From assembly GCF_002563775.1 (NCBI RefSeq), contig NZ_PDJO01000001.1, forward strand, positions 1,684,001-1,748,000: DNA of 64,000 nt, read 5' to 3'. The position numbers and the translations under genes are program-made. Of the stretch, positions 1 to 8,179 are shown piece by piece. This stretch comes from Thioclava sp. ES.031. Lineage in GTDB: Bacteria; Pseudomonadota; Alphaproteobacteria; Rhodobacterales; Rhodobacteraceae. Numbering within the stretch: the stretch's first letter is position 1; each line of letters opens with the position of its first letter. The notes beneath the pieces were generated by a model. The model was given only the letters and a program-made list of their open reading frames with translations, was not told the origin of the DNA and made no database searches.

Positions 1-41
1 GGGGCCGGCTCCTTGCTGTTTCGACCCTCTGAGAGCCCGGC

Positions 42-1490
42 TCAGATCGGGTAATGCTGCTTGGGGTCCTCGATGGTGATCCAGCGCAGATCGGTAAATT
101 CGGCAATCGCCGCGCGCCCGCCGAACCGCCCGTAGCCCGAGGCCTTGACCCCGCCGAAGGGCATCTGCGGCTCGTCGCCGACCGTCGGGCCGTTGATATG
201 GCAGATGCCGGTCTCAAGCCGGTTCGCCAGCGCCATCGCGCGCGAGACATCGGCGCTGAAGATCGCGCTCGAGAGCCCATATTCGGTGTCATTGGCCACT
301 TTCAGCGCCTCTTCGTCGCCCTTAACCCGGATGATCGACTTGACCGGGCCGAAGCTTTCCTCCGCATAGATGCGCATGCTTTCCGAGACCCCGTCGAGCA
401 GTGTGGCCGCAACGATCGTCCCCTCGCGCGACCCGCCGGCGACCAGCTTCGCACCTTTCCCGGTGGCATCGGCGATCAGCGCATCCATCTTCTCGGCCGC
501 CGCTTCGGAGACAAGCGCCCCAAGCGCCACCTCGCCACGCGGATCGCCTGCGGGCAGGGCACTGGCGCGTGCGGCGAGCTTCTCGACGAAAGCGTCGGCC
601 ACTTTCTCGTCTACGATGATCCGCTCGGTCGACATGCAGATCTGGCCCTGGTTCATGAAGGCGCCGAAGATCGCGGCATTCACCGCACCGTCGAGATCGG
701 CATCGTCGAGCACGATCAGCGGCGCCTTGCCGCCCAGCTCCAGCAGCGAGGGTTTCAGATGCTCGCCTGCGAGCCGCCCGATGATCCGGCCGACGGCGGA
801 AGAGCCGGTGAAGTTCACATGCTTCACGTCCGGGTGCGCGATCAGCGCCTCGACCACATCGGCCGCGTCCTCGGGGGCGTTGGTCACGACGTTGAGCGCG
901 CCCTCGGGAAGCCCGGCTTCGGCGAAACATTCCCCGATCAGGCGATGCGTCGCAGGGCACATCTCGGACGCTTTCAGCACCACGGTATTGCCGCAGGCAA
1001 GCGCCATCGCGACCGCCCGCGTGCCGAGAATGACCGGCGCGTTCCACGGCGCGATGCCGAGGCAGACGCCCTTGGCGCGCGCAACGCCCATCGCCATCGT
1101 GCCGGGCTTGTCGGAGGGGATGATCTCGCCGCCGATCTGGGTGGTCATCGCCGCAGCCTCGCGGATCATGCCCGCGGCGAGATGCACGTTGAACCCGGCC
1201 CAGGGCCCGGTCGCGCCGGTCTCGGCAATCACCGCCTGAATGAAATCGTCGACGCGCGCCTCCATCACGTCGGCGGCTTTCGACAGGATCTTGCGCCGCC
1301 CGTTCGGCCCGGTCGCGGACCAGCCGGGAAAGGCGCGCGCGGCGGAAGCCACGACCGCCTCGACATCGTCACGCCCCGCCGCGGCGGCGCGGGTGGCGAC
1401 CGCGCCGGTGACGGGGTCGATCCGGTCGTAGGTTGCGCCCGAAGCGGCGGGGGCGGAGGCCCCGTCCAGCAGCAATCCGATCTCTTTCAT
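42..1490 (-). CDS. NAD(P)-dependent aldehyde dehydrogenase (vanillin/salicylaldehyde dehydrogenase-like)
   Basis: Oxidises an aldehyde to its carboxylate with NAD(P)+. The 482-residue length is normal for the ALDH superfamily. Visible catalytic residues are Asn150 in the APWN motif, Glu251 in ELGGKAP and the nucleophile Cys285 in GQICMSTER. Overall wording resembles aromatic aldehyde dehydrogenases such as vanillin or salicylaldehyde dehydrogenase, but the substrate is inferred. It is the last gene of the minus-strand P450/ferredoxin/TRAP operon, 83 bases after dctM, which suggests it handles an aldehyde made downstream of the P450. The start has a strong AGGGAGGA ribosome site. The first 41 bases of the window, downstream of the stop, hold no recognisable gene. 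Confidence 0.93.
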   Translation of the reverse strand: MKEIGLLLDGASAPAASGATYDRIDPVTGAVATRAAAAGRDDVEAVVASAARAFPGWSATGPNGRRKILSKAADVMEARVDDFIQAVIAETGATGPWAGFNVHLAAGMIREAAAMTTQIGGEIIPSDKPGTMAMGVARAKGVCLGIAPWNAPVILGTRAVAMALACGNTVVLKASEMCPATHRLIGECFAEAGLPEGALNVVTNAPEDAADVVEALIAHPDVKHVNFTGSSAVGRIIGRLAGEHLKPSLLELGGKAPLIVLDDADLDGAVNAAIFGAFMNQGQICMSTERIIVDEKVADAFVEKLAARASALPAGDPRGEVALGALVSEAAAEKMDALIADATGKGAKLVAGGSREGTIVAATLLDGVSESMRIYAEESFGPVKSIIRVKGDEEALKVANDTEYGLSSAIFSADVSRAMALANRLETGICHINGPTVGDEPQMPFGGVKASGYGRFGGRAAIAEFTDLRWITIEDPKQHYPI

Positions 1491-1573
1491 GAAATGTCCT
1501 CCCTTTGAGTGTTCGCTCTTGCGTTACGCGGCGCGGCGGTTCGCGGATCGGCGCCGTTCCAGACCTTTGTGCC

Positions 1574-2872
1574 TCACATCATCCCGGGCAGCCACAGCGA
1601 TATTCCGGGCACCGCGACGAGGATTGCAAGGGTTACAAACATCGCGAACCAGAAGGGCAGGACGCCGCGGAAGATCTCGATCAGCGGCACGTTCTGCGCG
1701 ACCGATTTCACGATGAAGACGTTGATCCCCACCGGGGGCGAGATCAGCCCCATCTCGAGCGTCAGCACCACCAGCACCCCGAACCAGATCGGGTCGATGC
1801 CGAGATTGAGGATCACCGGCAGGAAGATCGGCAGGGTCAGCACCAGCATCGCGAGCCCTTCGAGGAAGCAGCCCAGCACCATGTAGATCGCAAGGATCAG
1901 GACCAGCGTGCCGATCCGGCCCAGATCGAGGGAGACGAGAAGGTCGCTCACCTCGGCGGGCAGGTGGCTCAGCGCCACGAAGGGATTGATCAGATGCGCC
2001 GCGATCAGGATCAGCATGACCGAGGCGGTGGTCACGATGCTGTCCTGCGCGGCGCGCCAGAAGCTGCGCAGGCTCAGCGTGCCACTGAAAGCCCCGATCG
2101 CGATCACGAAGGCCGCGCCGACGCCCGCCGCTTCGGTGGGCGAGAACAGGCCCGAATAGATGCCGCCGATGGTCAGCACGATCACCATGAGGATCGGGAT
2201 CGCACCGAGGAATGCGCGGCCTTTCTCGGCGGTGCTGGTCGCGGGGCCTTTCGGTCCCATCTCGGCGCGCAGCACGCAGAGGATCGCGATGGTCAGGATG
2301 AAGGCGCTCAGCAGCAGAAGCCCCGGCAGGATGCCCGCCATGAAGAGCCGCCCGATGCTTTGTTGGGTGAGGATCGCGTAGATCACGAAGCCGGTCGAGG
2401 GCGGGATCAGGATGCCCAGCGTGCCGCCCGCGGCCACGACCCCGGTCGAGAGGCGCGGGCTGTAGGCGTAGCGGTCCATCTCGGCCAGTGCGGTGCGGCC
2501 CATCGTCAGCGCCGAGGCGACCGACGAGCCCGACAGCGCCGCAAACCCGCCGCAGCCCACGACTGTCGCCAGCGCCAGCCCGCCGCGCACCTGGCCCACG
2601 GTCGCATAGGCCGCGTCATAGAGCTTGCGGCTCATGCCGGTGACGCTCGCGACATTGCCCATCAGGATGAAGAGCGGCACCACGATCAGTTCGGAATTCG
2701 ACGCGAGCGAGAAGGTCTCGGAGGCCAGAAGCCCGGTCGCGGCCTGCAGCCCGTTCAGGATCCAGATGCCGACGAAGCCCACCGCGAACATCGCGAAGGC
2801 CACCGGCACGCGCATCAGGAGCATGCCGAGAAGCAGCGCGAGCCCGACCGATCCGGTGAGAGCGGGGGTCAT
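1574..2872 (-). CDS. dctM: TRAP transporter large permease (DctM type)
   Basis: Large integral membrane subunit of a tripartite ATP-independent periplasmic transporter, which uses an ion gradient to import a carboxylate-type substrate. The 432-residue protein is almost entirely hydrophobic, about 12 membrane segments, with typical DctM wording such as the GRTALAEMDRYAYSP stretch and ILIPPSTGFVIYA. Its ATG overlaps the stop of the small permease (ATGA), so the two are translationally coupled. Placed between the binding protein and the aldehyde dehydrogenase, it most likely imports the substrate of the P450 pathway. Confidence 0.95.
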   Translation of the reverse strand: MTPALTGSVGLALLLGMLLMRVPVAFAMFAVGFVGIWILNGLQAATGLLASETFSLASNSELIVVPLFILMGNVASVTGMSRKLYDAAYATVGQVRGGLALATVVGCGGFAALSGSSVASALTMGRTALAEMDRYAYSPRLSTGVVAAGGTLGILIPPSTGFVIYAILTQQSIGRLFMAGILPGLLLLSAFILTIAILCVLRAEMGPKGPATSTAEKGRAFLGAIPILMVIVLTIGGIYSGLFSPTEAAGVGAAFVIAIGAFSGTLSLRSFWRAAQDSIVTTASVMLILIAAHLINPFVALSHLPAEVSDLLVSLDLGRIGTLVLILAIYMVLGCFLEGLAMLVLTLPIFLPVILNLGIDPIWFGVLVVLTLEMGLISPPVGINVFIVKSVAQNVPLIEIFRGVLPFWFAMFVTLAILVAVPGISLWLPGMM

Positions 2873-3381
2873 ATTACGTCCCTTTCGGAGTGGTGCTCAT
2901 AGCCGTGGCGCGACATGAGCCGCAGTGCGCGCAGGACCATCGTCAGCGCGCCCACCAGCGAGAGTACGCAAAGCGCATATTGGAACCACGCATTGGGCAG
3001 GTTCAGAAGATTGGTCGAGAGGTTGAGCATCTGGCTCAGCTGCGCGCTCTTGTAGACCGTCACCGCGATCAGCACGAAGATCGCGACGCCCAGGAGCGCC
3101 GAGAAAATGTCGATCGCGCGGTTGAGGGCAGGGGGGAAGGCGCTCTCGAAGATGTCGACGACGATATGACCGTCGCGGCGATCGCACAGCGCCATGCCGC
3201 CGAAGACGATCAGCACCATCGTCATCGTGATCAGGTCCTGCGAGCCGTAAAGCGGCATGCCGAAATTGCGCCCGATCACGTCGATGACGATCACGGCCAC
3301 GACGAAGATCAACCCCGTCGTGCCGATGATCGCGGACAGGCCGATCAGCCTGTCCGCCAGTTTCTGCGCGCGCGCGAGCAT
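2869..3381 (-). CDS. dctQ: TRAP transporter small permease (DctQ type)
   Basis: Small membrane subunit of the TRAP transporter, 170 residues with four predicted membrane segments. The frame stays open to 3558, but the first 59 codons are arginine-rich antisense-like sequence within dctP. The ATG at 3381 (MLARAQKLADRL) overlaps the dctP stop by one base (TGATG), which is the usual coupling in such operons, so that start is preferred. The segment around FGMPLYGSQDLITM followed by CDRRDGHIVVDIF is typical of DctQ. Confidence 0.93.
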   Translation of the reverse strand: MLARAQKLADRLIGLSAIIGTTGLIFVVAVIVIDVIGRNFGMPLYGSQDLITMTMVLIVFGGMALCDRRDGHIVVDIFESAFPPALNRAIDIFSALLGVAIFVLIAVTVYKSAQLSQMLNLSTNLLNLPNAWFQYALCVLSLVGALTMVLRALRLMSRHGYEHHSERDVI

Positions 3382-4370
3382 CACTCGCCCCGCATCGCGG
3401 CGAGCGTCGCCTCTCCGCCGACCTTGCTCACATAGGTGTCGGTCACGTCGGCGAGCGCGTCGTCGAAGGCTTTCGAGCCAGCCGCGTCGAGATCGATCAC
3501 CGTGGTGCTGTCGGAGGCCCGCGCGGCCTCCAGCGCCTTGTTCGCGGTGGCGATCCACGCCTCCTCGGTCATCTTCGAGACCTTCTCGCCCTTCATCGCA
3601 TCGAGCGCCGCTTTGGCCTTGGGCGACAGCCCGTCATAGGCGGCCTTGTTCATCACCGTGTAGAAGGCGAGGCGGCCAAGGTTCGGACCCGTCGTCACGC
3701 TGCCCACGACCTCGTTGAGCTTGAAATCCGACAGCACCGAAGCGCCGCTGACCACGCCGTCGATCAGCCCGGTCTGCAACCCGTTATAGACCTGCGTCAT
3801 CGGGATCTGCACCGGGGTCGCGCCGAGCGCATCCATCGCGGCCGCCGAAATCGACCCCGCGACGCGGATCTTGAGGCCCTTCAGATCGGCGGGTGTGCGC
3901 ACCTCCTTGTCGCGCATCATCAGGACGTTGGGCTCCGACCCCCAGAGCGCGATCACCTCGGTCTGCGGATATTCGCCCTTGATGGTGTCGAAGGCCTGCC
4001 AGAGCGCCTTGTAGCCCGGCGCGTCGAGCGGCAGCGCGCCCGGCAGTTCCGCGATCAGGCTTTTCGGGAATTGCGACGAGGTATAGCCCTGCAGCCCCCA
4101 GCCCATATCGGCCGTGCCCTGCAGCACGCGCACATATTGATCGGCCGGACCCGCGCCCAGCTCGCCGCCGTGATAGCCGCGCAGCGTCACCGCCCCGTCG
4201 GTGCCCTCGGAGAGCGCCTTGGCCAGAGGCTCGATCTGGGCCGCGTTGATCGTGTGGGTCGGCGGCGCCCAGTTCGCGTATTTCAGCTCCTGCGCGCCGG
4301 CGCCGGTCGCGATGCTCATCGTGGCACCGACCGCGATGGCGGTGGCGACGCTAAGGGTCGTGTGTTTCAT
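3381..4370 (-). CDS. dctP: TRAP transporter substrate-binding protein (DctP family)
   Basis: Periplasmic solute receptor that delivers its ligand to the DctQM permease. The 329 residues begin with a Sec signal peptide, with probable cleavage after ATGAGA near residue 26. The conserved segment LKGLKIRVAGS contains the arginine that in DctP proteins salt-bridges the ligand carboxylate. A good GGGAGGAGAGACC ribosome site precedes the ATG. The gene lies 63 bases after the ferredoxin reductase and opens the transporter half of the operon. The ligand cannot be read from sequence; a carboxylated, possibly aromatic, P450 substrate is inferred from context. Confidence 0.94.
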   Translation of the reverse strand: MKHTTLSVATAIAVGATMSIATGAGAQELKYANWAPPTHTINAAQIEPLAKALSEGTDGAVTLRGYHGGELGAGPADQYVRVLQGTADMGWGLQGYTSSQFPKSLIAELPGALPLDAPGYKALWQAFDTIKGEYPQTEVIALWGSEPNVLMMRDKEVRTPADLKGLKIRVAGSISAAAMDALGATPVQIPMTQVYNGLQTGLIDGVVSGASVLSDFKLNEVVGSVTTGPNLGRLAFYTVMNKAAYDGLSPKAKAALDAMKGEKVSKMTEEAWIATANKALEAARASDSTTVIDLDAAGSKAFDDALADVTDTYVSKVGGEATLAAMRGE

Positions 4371-4433
4371 GGTCTCTCCTCCCTTTGGACCGTTTGAGCC
4401 CCTCCTCCGAGGGCCTGTCGTTCATGTGCCGCG

Positions 4434-5609
4434 CTAGGCGGCGAGCTCCTCCAGATCTGCGCGCGTCACCGGCTCCGGCGACGCGATGAGTTTGCGGGCC
4501 CGCATATGGGCCCGCGCGTTGTCGACGGTCTCGATCGCGGCAAGCCCGCGTTCGTCGAACCGGCCCACGATCCCCGCGGCGATCTCCTCCTCCGCCGCAT
4601 CGGGGGTCGCATAGCCCGCGATCTGCAATTTGCACGCGCCCTGATCCGACCAGAACCACGGCAGCGCGCCGTAAGCGTCGGTGTCGCCCTTCGCGATCCG
4701 CTTCGCAATGAGCCGCGCGTGATCGGTGGCGGCCTGCACGCTCTCGAGCCGGATATGCACGCGACCGCGCGGATCGGGGAAGCTCGCGCAATCGCCGAGC
4801 GCCGAAATCGCAGGGTCTGAGGTCAGAAGCCGGGCATCCGTCTTCACGCCGTTGTCTATCGCGAGCCCCGCCGCCTCGGCCAGTTCCACATTCGGGCGCA
4901 CGCCCGCCGCCACCAGCACGAAATCGGCGGCGATCGCGGTCCCATCGGCCAGCGTCACGCCCGAAGGCTCCACTGCTACGGCGGGCTGGCCCAGATGAAG
5001 TGCGTTGCCCCAACCGCGATGCAGATCGGCGAAATGCTCCGACATCCGCTGCGAGACCGCGCGGGCCATCAGGCGCGGGGCGGCCTCGATGACCGCGACC
5101 TCATGGCCGAGCTTGCGCGCGACGGCTGCGAATTCCAACCCGATGAAACCGCCGCCGATCACCGCGATGCGGGTCGGTTGGTCGAGTTTCTCGCGCAGGC
5201 GCTGCGCGTCGGCCAGCGTGCGCAGATCGCAGGCATGGGCGATCCCCTCGATCGGCGGGCGCAGGTTGCGCGTCCCGGTCGCGAGGATCAGATGGTCATA
5301 GGGCAGGGACTGCTCGGCCCCGTCGCGCAGGACGCTCAGCCGCTGCGCCGCGCGGTCGATCGCCTCCACCCGCGCGCCCGGCAGGTAGTCGATCCGCTTG
5401 GTGTCGAAGAAACTCTCGGGGCGCAGGTAGAGCGCCTCGGCCTTGCCGTCCTGCAGATAGACCTTCGAGAGCGGCGGGCGCTGATAGGGCAGGCCCGGCT
5501 CGTCGCCGATCAGGGTGATCGCGCCCTCGAAGCCGTTCTGCCGCAGGCTGATCGCCGCCTGCAGACCGCCTTGGCCCGCGCCGACTATCGTGACGCTCTC
5601 GGGGGTCAA
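4434..5609 (-). CDS. FAD-dependent ferredoxin reductase (putidaredoxin reductase-like)
   Basis: Transfers electrons from NAD(P)H to the [2Fe-2S] ferredoxin encoded just upstream, feeding the P450. The 391-residue protein has the FAD-binding GAGQGG motif at residues 10-15, the NAD-binding stretch VIGGGFIGLEFAAVARKLG near residue 150 and the FAD-contacting ALGDCASF. This matches the one-component rhodocoxin/putidaredoxin reductase family. Its start overlaps the ferredoxin stop by four bases, so the two redox partners are probably made in fixed ratio. The usual GAGHAG of the family is GAGQGG here, which keeps the key glycines. Confidence 0.94.
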   Translation of the reverse strand: MTPESVTIVGAGQGGLQAAISLRQNGFEGAITLIGDEPGLPYQRPPLSKVYLQDGKAEALYLRPESFFDTKRIDYLPGARVEAIDRAAQRLSVLRDGAEQSLPYDHLILATGTRNLRPPIEGIAHACDLRTLADAQRLREKLDQPTRIAVIGGGFIGLEFAAVARKLGHEVAVIEAAPRLMARAVSQRMSEHFADLHRGWGNALHLGQPAVAVEPSGVTLADGTAIAADFVLVAAGVRPNVELAEAAGLAIDNGVKTDARLLTSDPAISALGDCASFPDPRGRVHIRLESVQAATDHARLIAKRIAKGDTDAYGALPWFWSDQGACKLQIAGYATPDAAEEEIAAGIVGRFDERGLAAIETVDNARAHMRARKLIASPEPVTRADLEELAA

Positions 5610-5929
5610 AACTGTTCCTCGGGCAGATGGACCACGAGCCCGTCAAGCTCGGGCGTCAGCTTGATCTGGCACGACAGGCGAGACCGGTCGGTCACTTCCG
5701 AGGCTGCGCCTTCGAGCATGTCCTCCTCGCCGCTGCTGCGCGGTCCGACCCGGTCCGCCCATGCCTCGTCGACATAGCAATGGCAGGTCGCGCACATCAT
5801 CGAGCCGCCGCATTCGCCGACGATCCCGTCGACATCGTTCGAGACCGCCGCATGCATCACGCTGTCGCCCTCATCGGCGTCGATATCGGTGCGGGTGCCG
5901 TCCTGAGCGACGTAAGTCACTTTAACCAT
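5606..5929 (-). CDS. [2Fe-2S] ferredoxin (putidaredoxin type)
   Basis: Small electron carrier between the reductase and the P450. The 107-residue protein has cluster cysteines at 40, 46, 49 and 87, the C-X5-C-X2-C-X37-C pattern of putidaredoxin/adrenodoxin-type ferredoxins, and the usual C-terminal HLPEEQF. An extra cysteine (51) follows the third ligand. It sits 40 bases after the P450 and overlaps the reductase gene, forming a class I three-component P450 system. Confidence 0.95.
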   Translation of the reverse strand: MVKVTYVAQDGTRTDIDADEGDSVMHAAVSNDVDGIVGECGGSMMCATCHCYVDEAWADRVGPRSSGEEDMLEGAASEVTDRSRLSCQIKLTPELDGLVVHLPEEQF

Positions 5930-5969
5930 TGAAATTCCTCCTCCTCTCTCCGATCCGCGCGGGGTCGGG

Positions 5970-7145
5970 TCAGTTCAGCTCCACCGGCAGGTTGATCGGT
6001 CCGCGGAACCCGAAGCCGCGCCAGATCACCGCGTCCGGGTCGGGCAGGCGCATATCGGGGAAGCGGTCGAACAGCAGCGGCAGGATGATCTTGCCCACCG
6101 TGCGCCGCGCGATATGGGCGCCCGCGCAATGGTGGGGACCGTTGCCGAAGGCCTGATGGGGGTTCTTGTCGCGGAAGACGAAATACTCCTCGCCATTCTC
6201 AAAGATGCTCTCGTCGCGATTGGCCGAGGCCTGGATCGTCATCACCGTATCGCCTTTCGGGATCTCGAAGCCGCCCAACTCGGTATCCTCGGTCACTAGC
6301 CGCGAGCTGGCCTGAATCGGCGCGACCCAGCGCACGCCCTCCTCGAAAGCCTTGCTCCACGCGCCCTCGGCACGCACCTGTGCCAGCTGGTCGGGATTGG
6401 TCAGGAGCCCGTAAAGGATCGTGGCCAGCGCGTCGCGCGGCTCGTTGATGCCGCCGCCGATCGCGATCTTGATATTGGCCCAGATCTGGCTCATCGGGAT
6501 CGGATTATCGGCATTGAGCATCACCGAATAGGCCGAGCCGTCGGGCTCCGCGATCCGCTTCTCGCGCAGCTCGGTAAAGAGCGCGTCCATCTCGTCATTG
6601 GCCTTGTCTGAGATCGCGAAGGGCTCTGGCTGCCAGCCGAAGTTTCCCGCCCCGTCGATCAGGTGCTGCGACCAGCGCTGCATCTGCGCGTCGCTGGCCT
6701 CGGGGATGCCGAGGATATGCGCGAGGATGCGCGCGGCCAGAGGGCCGCAAAGCTCGGAGAACAGATCGACCATCTCGCCACGCGGCAGCCGCCCGACATA
6801 TTCCTCGGCGAATTTCTGATAGAGCGGCCCCCAGTCCGACTGGATTTTCTTGGGCGTCAGCGCCGGCGCCATCGCCATGCGCTCGCGCAGATGCTCCTCG
6901 CCATCCTTGCGCATCAGGGTATGCGCGCGGAAGGCGGGCTTCATCGGCGTGTTGGGGTCGTCGCTGCTGAACAGCGTCGGATTGTCCTTCACCTGCTTGG
7001 TCAGCTCTGCCGTCGTCAGGAATGTGCGCCCGGCAGAGGCGACCCGCAGAACCGGGCTTTCAGCGCGTAATCTGCGATAGATCGGATAGGGATCCGTCGT
7101 CAGTTGCGCGAGCGTAATCTCCTCGTCCAGCGGTGCGAGCGCCAT
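5970..7145 (-). CDS. Cytochrome P450 with unusual I-helix
   Basis: Haem monooxygenase fed by the adjacent ferredoxin and reductase. The 391 residues include the haem-thiolate motif AFGNGPHHCAG (Cys340) and the K-helix ExxR (Glu269-Arg272). The I-helix reads GGGINEPRDAL at about 230-240, so the common acid-alcohol pair (D/E-T) is replaced by Asn-Glu-Pro. I associate such EP-type I-helices with GcoA/CYP255 and CYP116-type enzymes, several acting in aromatic O-demethylation; this is from memory and untested. First gene of the operon, with a GGGAGGAAACT ribosome site, 103 bases from the divergent LysR gene. The substrate is unknown; an aromatic ether or acid fits the aldehyde dehydrogenase and TRAP importer. 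Confidence 0.93.
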   Translation of the reverse strand: MALAPLDEEITLAQLTTDPYPIYRRLRAESPVLRVASAGRTFLTTAELTKQVKDNPTLFSSDDPNTPMKPAFRAHTLMRKDGEEHLRERMAMAPALTPKKIQSDWGPLYQKFAEEYVGRLPRGEMVDLFSELCGPLAARILAHILGIPEASDAQMQRWSQHLIDGAGNFGWQPEPFAISDKANDEMDALFTELREKRIAEPDGSAYSVMLNADNPIPMSQIWANIKIAIGGGINEPRDALATILYGLLTNPDQLAQVRAEGAWSKAFEEGVRWVAPIQASSRLVTEDTELGGFEIPKGDTVMTIQASANRDESIFENGEEYFVFRDKNPHQAFGNGPHHCAGAHIARRTVGKIILPLLFDRFPDMRLPDPDAVIWRGFGFRGPINLPVELN

Positions 7146-7225
7146 AGTTTCCTCCCGAAATCTCCTCCGGGGTCCTGACTAAAGGCTGCAGTAACTTGTA
7201 ACAATAAGATGAATTTAGTATATAT

Positions 7226-7242
7226 CATCAAATAATTTGATG
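7226..7242. promoter_or_regulatory. Perfect palindrome, candidate LysR operator
   Basis: CATCAAATAATTTGATG has 7-base arms and a 3-base centre, in an AT-rich island unlike the surrounding DNA. It lies between the divergent P450 operon and the LysR gene and covers an in-frame ATG (7240). A LysR protein binding here could repress itself and control the P450 promoter. Regulatory role is inferred from symmetry and position. Confidence 0.5.
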
Positions 7243-7248
7243 GATCTC

Positions 7249-8148
7249 ATGTCACAATCAACCACGTTCACCGGCAGGATCGATATCGCCGCGCTCGAGA
7301 CGCTGCGGCTCGTCCATGAATTGGGCTCCTTCACGGCGGCCGCCGAGAAGCTCGACGTGAACCAGTCGGCGGTGAGCTACACGATCGCCAAGCTGCGTAG
7401 CTATTTTCAGGACCCGCTCTTCGTGCGCGAGGGCGGGCGGCAGGTCTCGACGGAGCGCTGCGAACATATCCTCCAGCAGGTGATCGAGATCCTCGAGAAG
7501 CTCGACGATGTCGCGCAGCCGGAGGAATTCGATCCCGCGCAATCGCGCGCCAAGGTGACGATCGCCTGCAATTATTACGAGCGCATCCTGATGATCCCGA
7601 AGATCGTCTCGGCCCTGCGCAAACAGGCGCCCCATCTCGAGGTAGAGGTGGTGAATGCGTTGGGCGACGGCCACCTGCGGCTTCTGCGGCGTGAGGCCGA
7701 TGTTCTGGTCGGACCTTTCGCGCGCGGCGAGTCCGGTTTCCATTCGCGCAGGCTCTATACCGAGGAATATGCCTGTTTCATGGATCCGGGGCATCCGATG
7801 GCGGGGCAGGCGCTCGATGTGGACAGCTACCTTGCGCTCAACCATGTCTACATCAATTACGGCGGCGGCTGGAAATCGGCCTATATCCATGAACTCGAAG
7901 CCGCAGGCCATTCGCTGCGCCCGACGATCACGGTGCCAAGCCCGGCCGGGCTGGCCTCGCTGCTTGCCCAGTCGAACCTTGTCGCGACGATGCCCAGTCG
8001 GCTCGGCAAGACGATGGAGGGGCTCGTGCTCAACGAAAGCCCGTTTCCCGGCCCGTTCGACCTGTCGGTCGTCTGGACCGCGCGCAAGAACGATTCCGCC
8101 ATCCATCGCTGGCTGCGCGAGGTGATCGTCGAGACCTGCCGCGGATAG
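7249..8148 (+). CDS. LysR-family transcriptional regulator
   Basis: Probable regulator of the divergent P450/TRAP operon. An N-terminal winged helix-turn-helix (LETLRLVHELGSFTAAAEKL, then NQSAVSYTIAKLR) is followed by a substrate-binding effector domain, a NodD/DntR-like architecture. The frame also has TTG at 7237 and ATG at 7240, but neither has a ribosome site and both lie in the palindrome at 7226-7242. ATG at 7249 has a weak GGA upstream and gives a 299-residue protein of usual length, so it is preferred with moderate certainty. Confidence 0.9.
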   Translation: MSQSTTFTGRIDIAALETLRLVHELGSFTAAAEKLDVNQSAVSYTIAKLRSYFQDPLFVREGGRQVSTERCEHILQQVIEILEKLDDVAQPEEFDPAQSRAKVTIACNYYERILMIPKIVSALRKQAPHLEVEVVNALGDGHLRLLRREADVLVGPFARGESGFHSRRLYTEEYACFMDPGHPMAGQALDVDSYLALNHVYINYGGGWKSAYIHELEAAGHSLRPTITVPSPAGLASLLAQSNLVATMPSRLGKTMEGLVLNESPFPGPFDLSVVWTARKNDSAIHRWLREVIVETCRG

Positions 8149-8153
8149 GACCG

Positions 8154-8172
8154 CCGCGCCGCCCCGGCGCGG
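8154..8172. terminator. GC hairpin between convergent genes
   Basis: CCGCGCC-GCCCC-GGCGCGG forms a 7-base-pair stem in the 31-base gap between the convergent LysR and RND genes. There is no T-run, so it may be only a weak or factor-assisted end point. Confidence 0.3.
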
Positions 8173-8179
8173 GCGGGCC

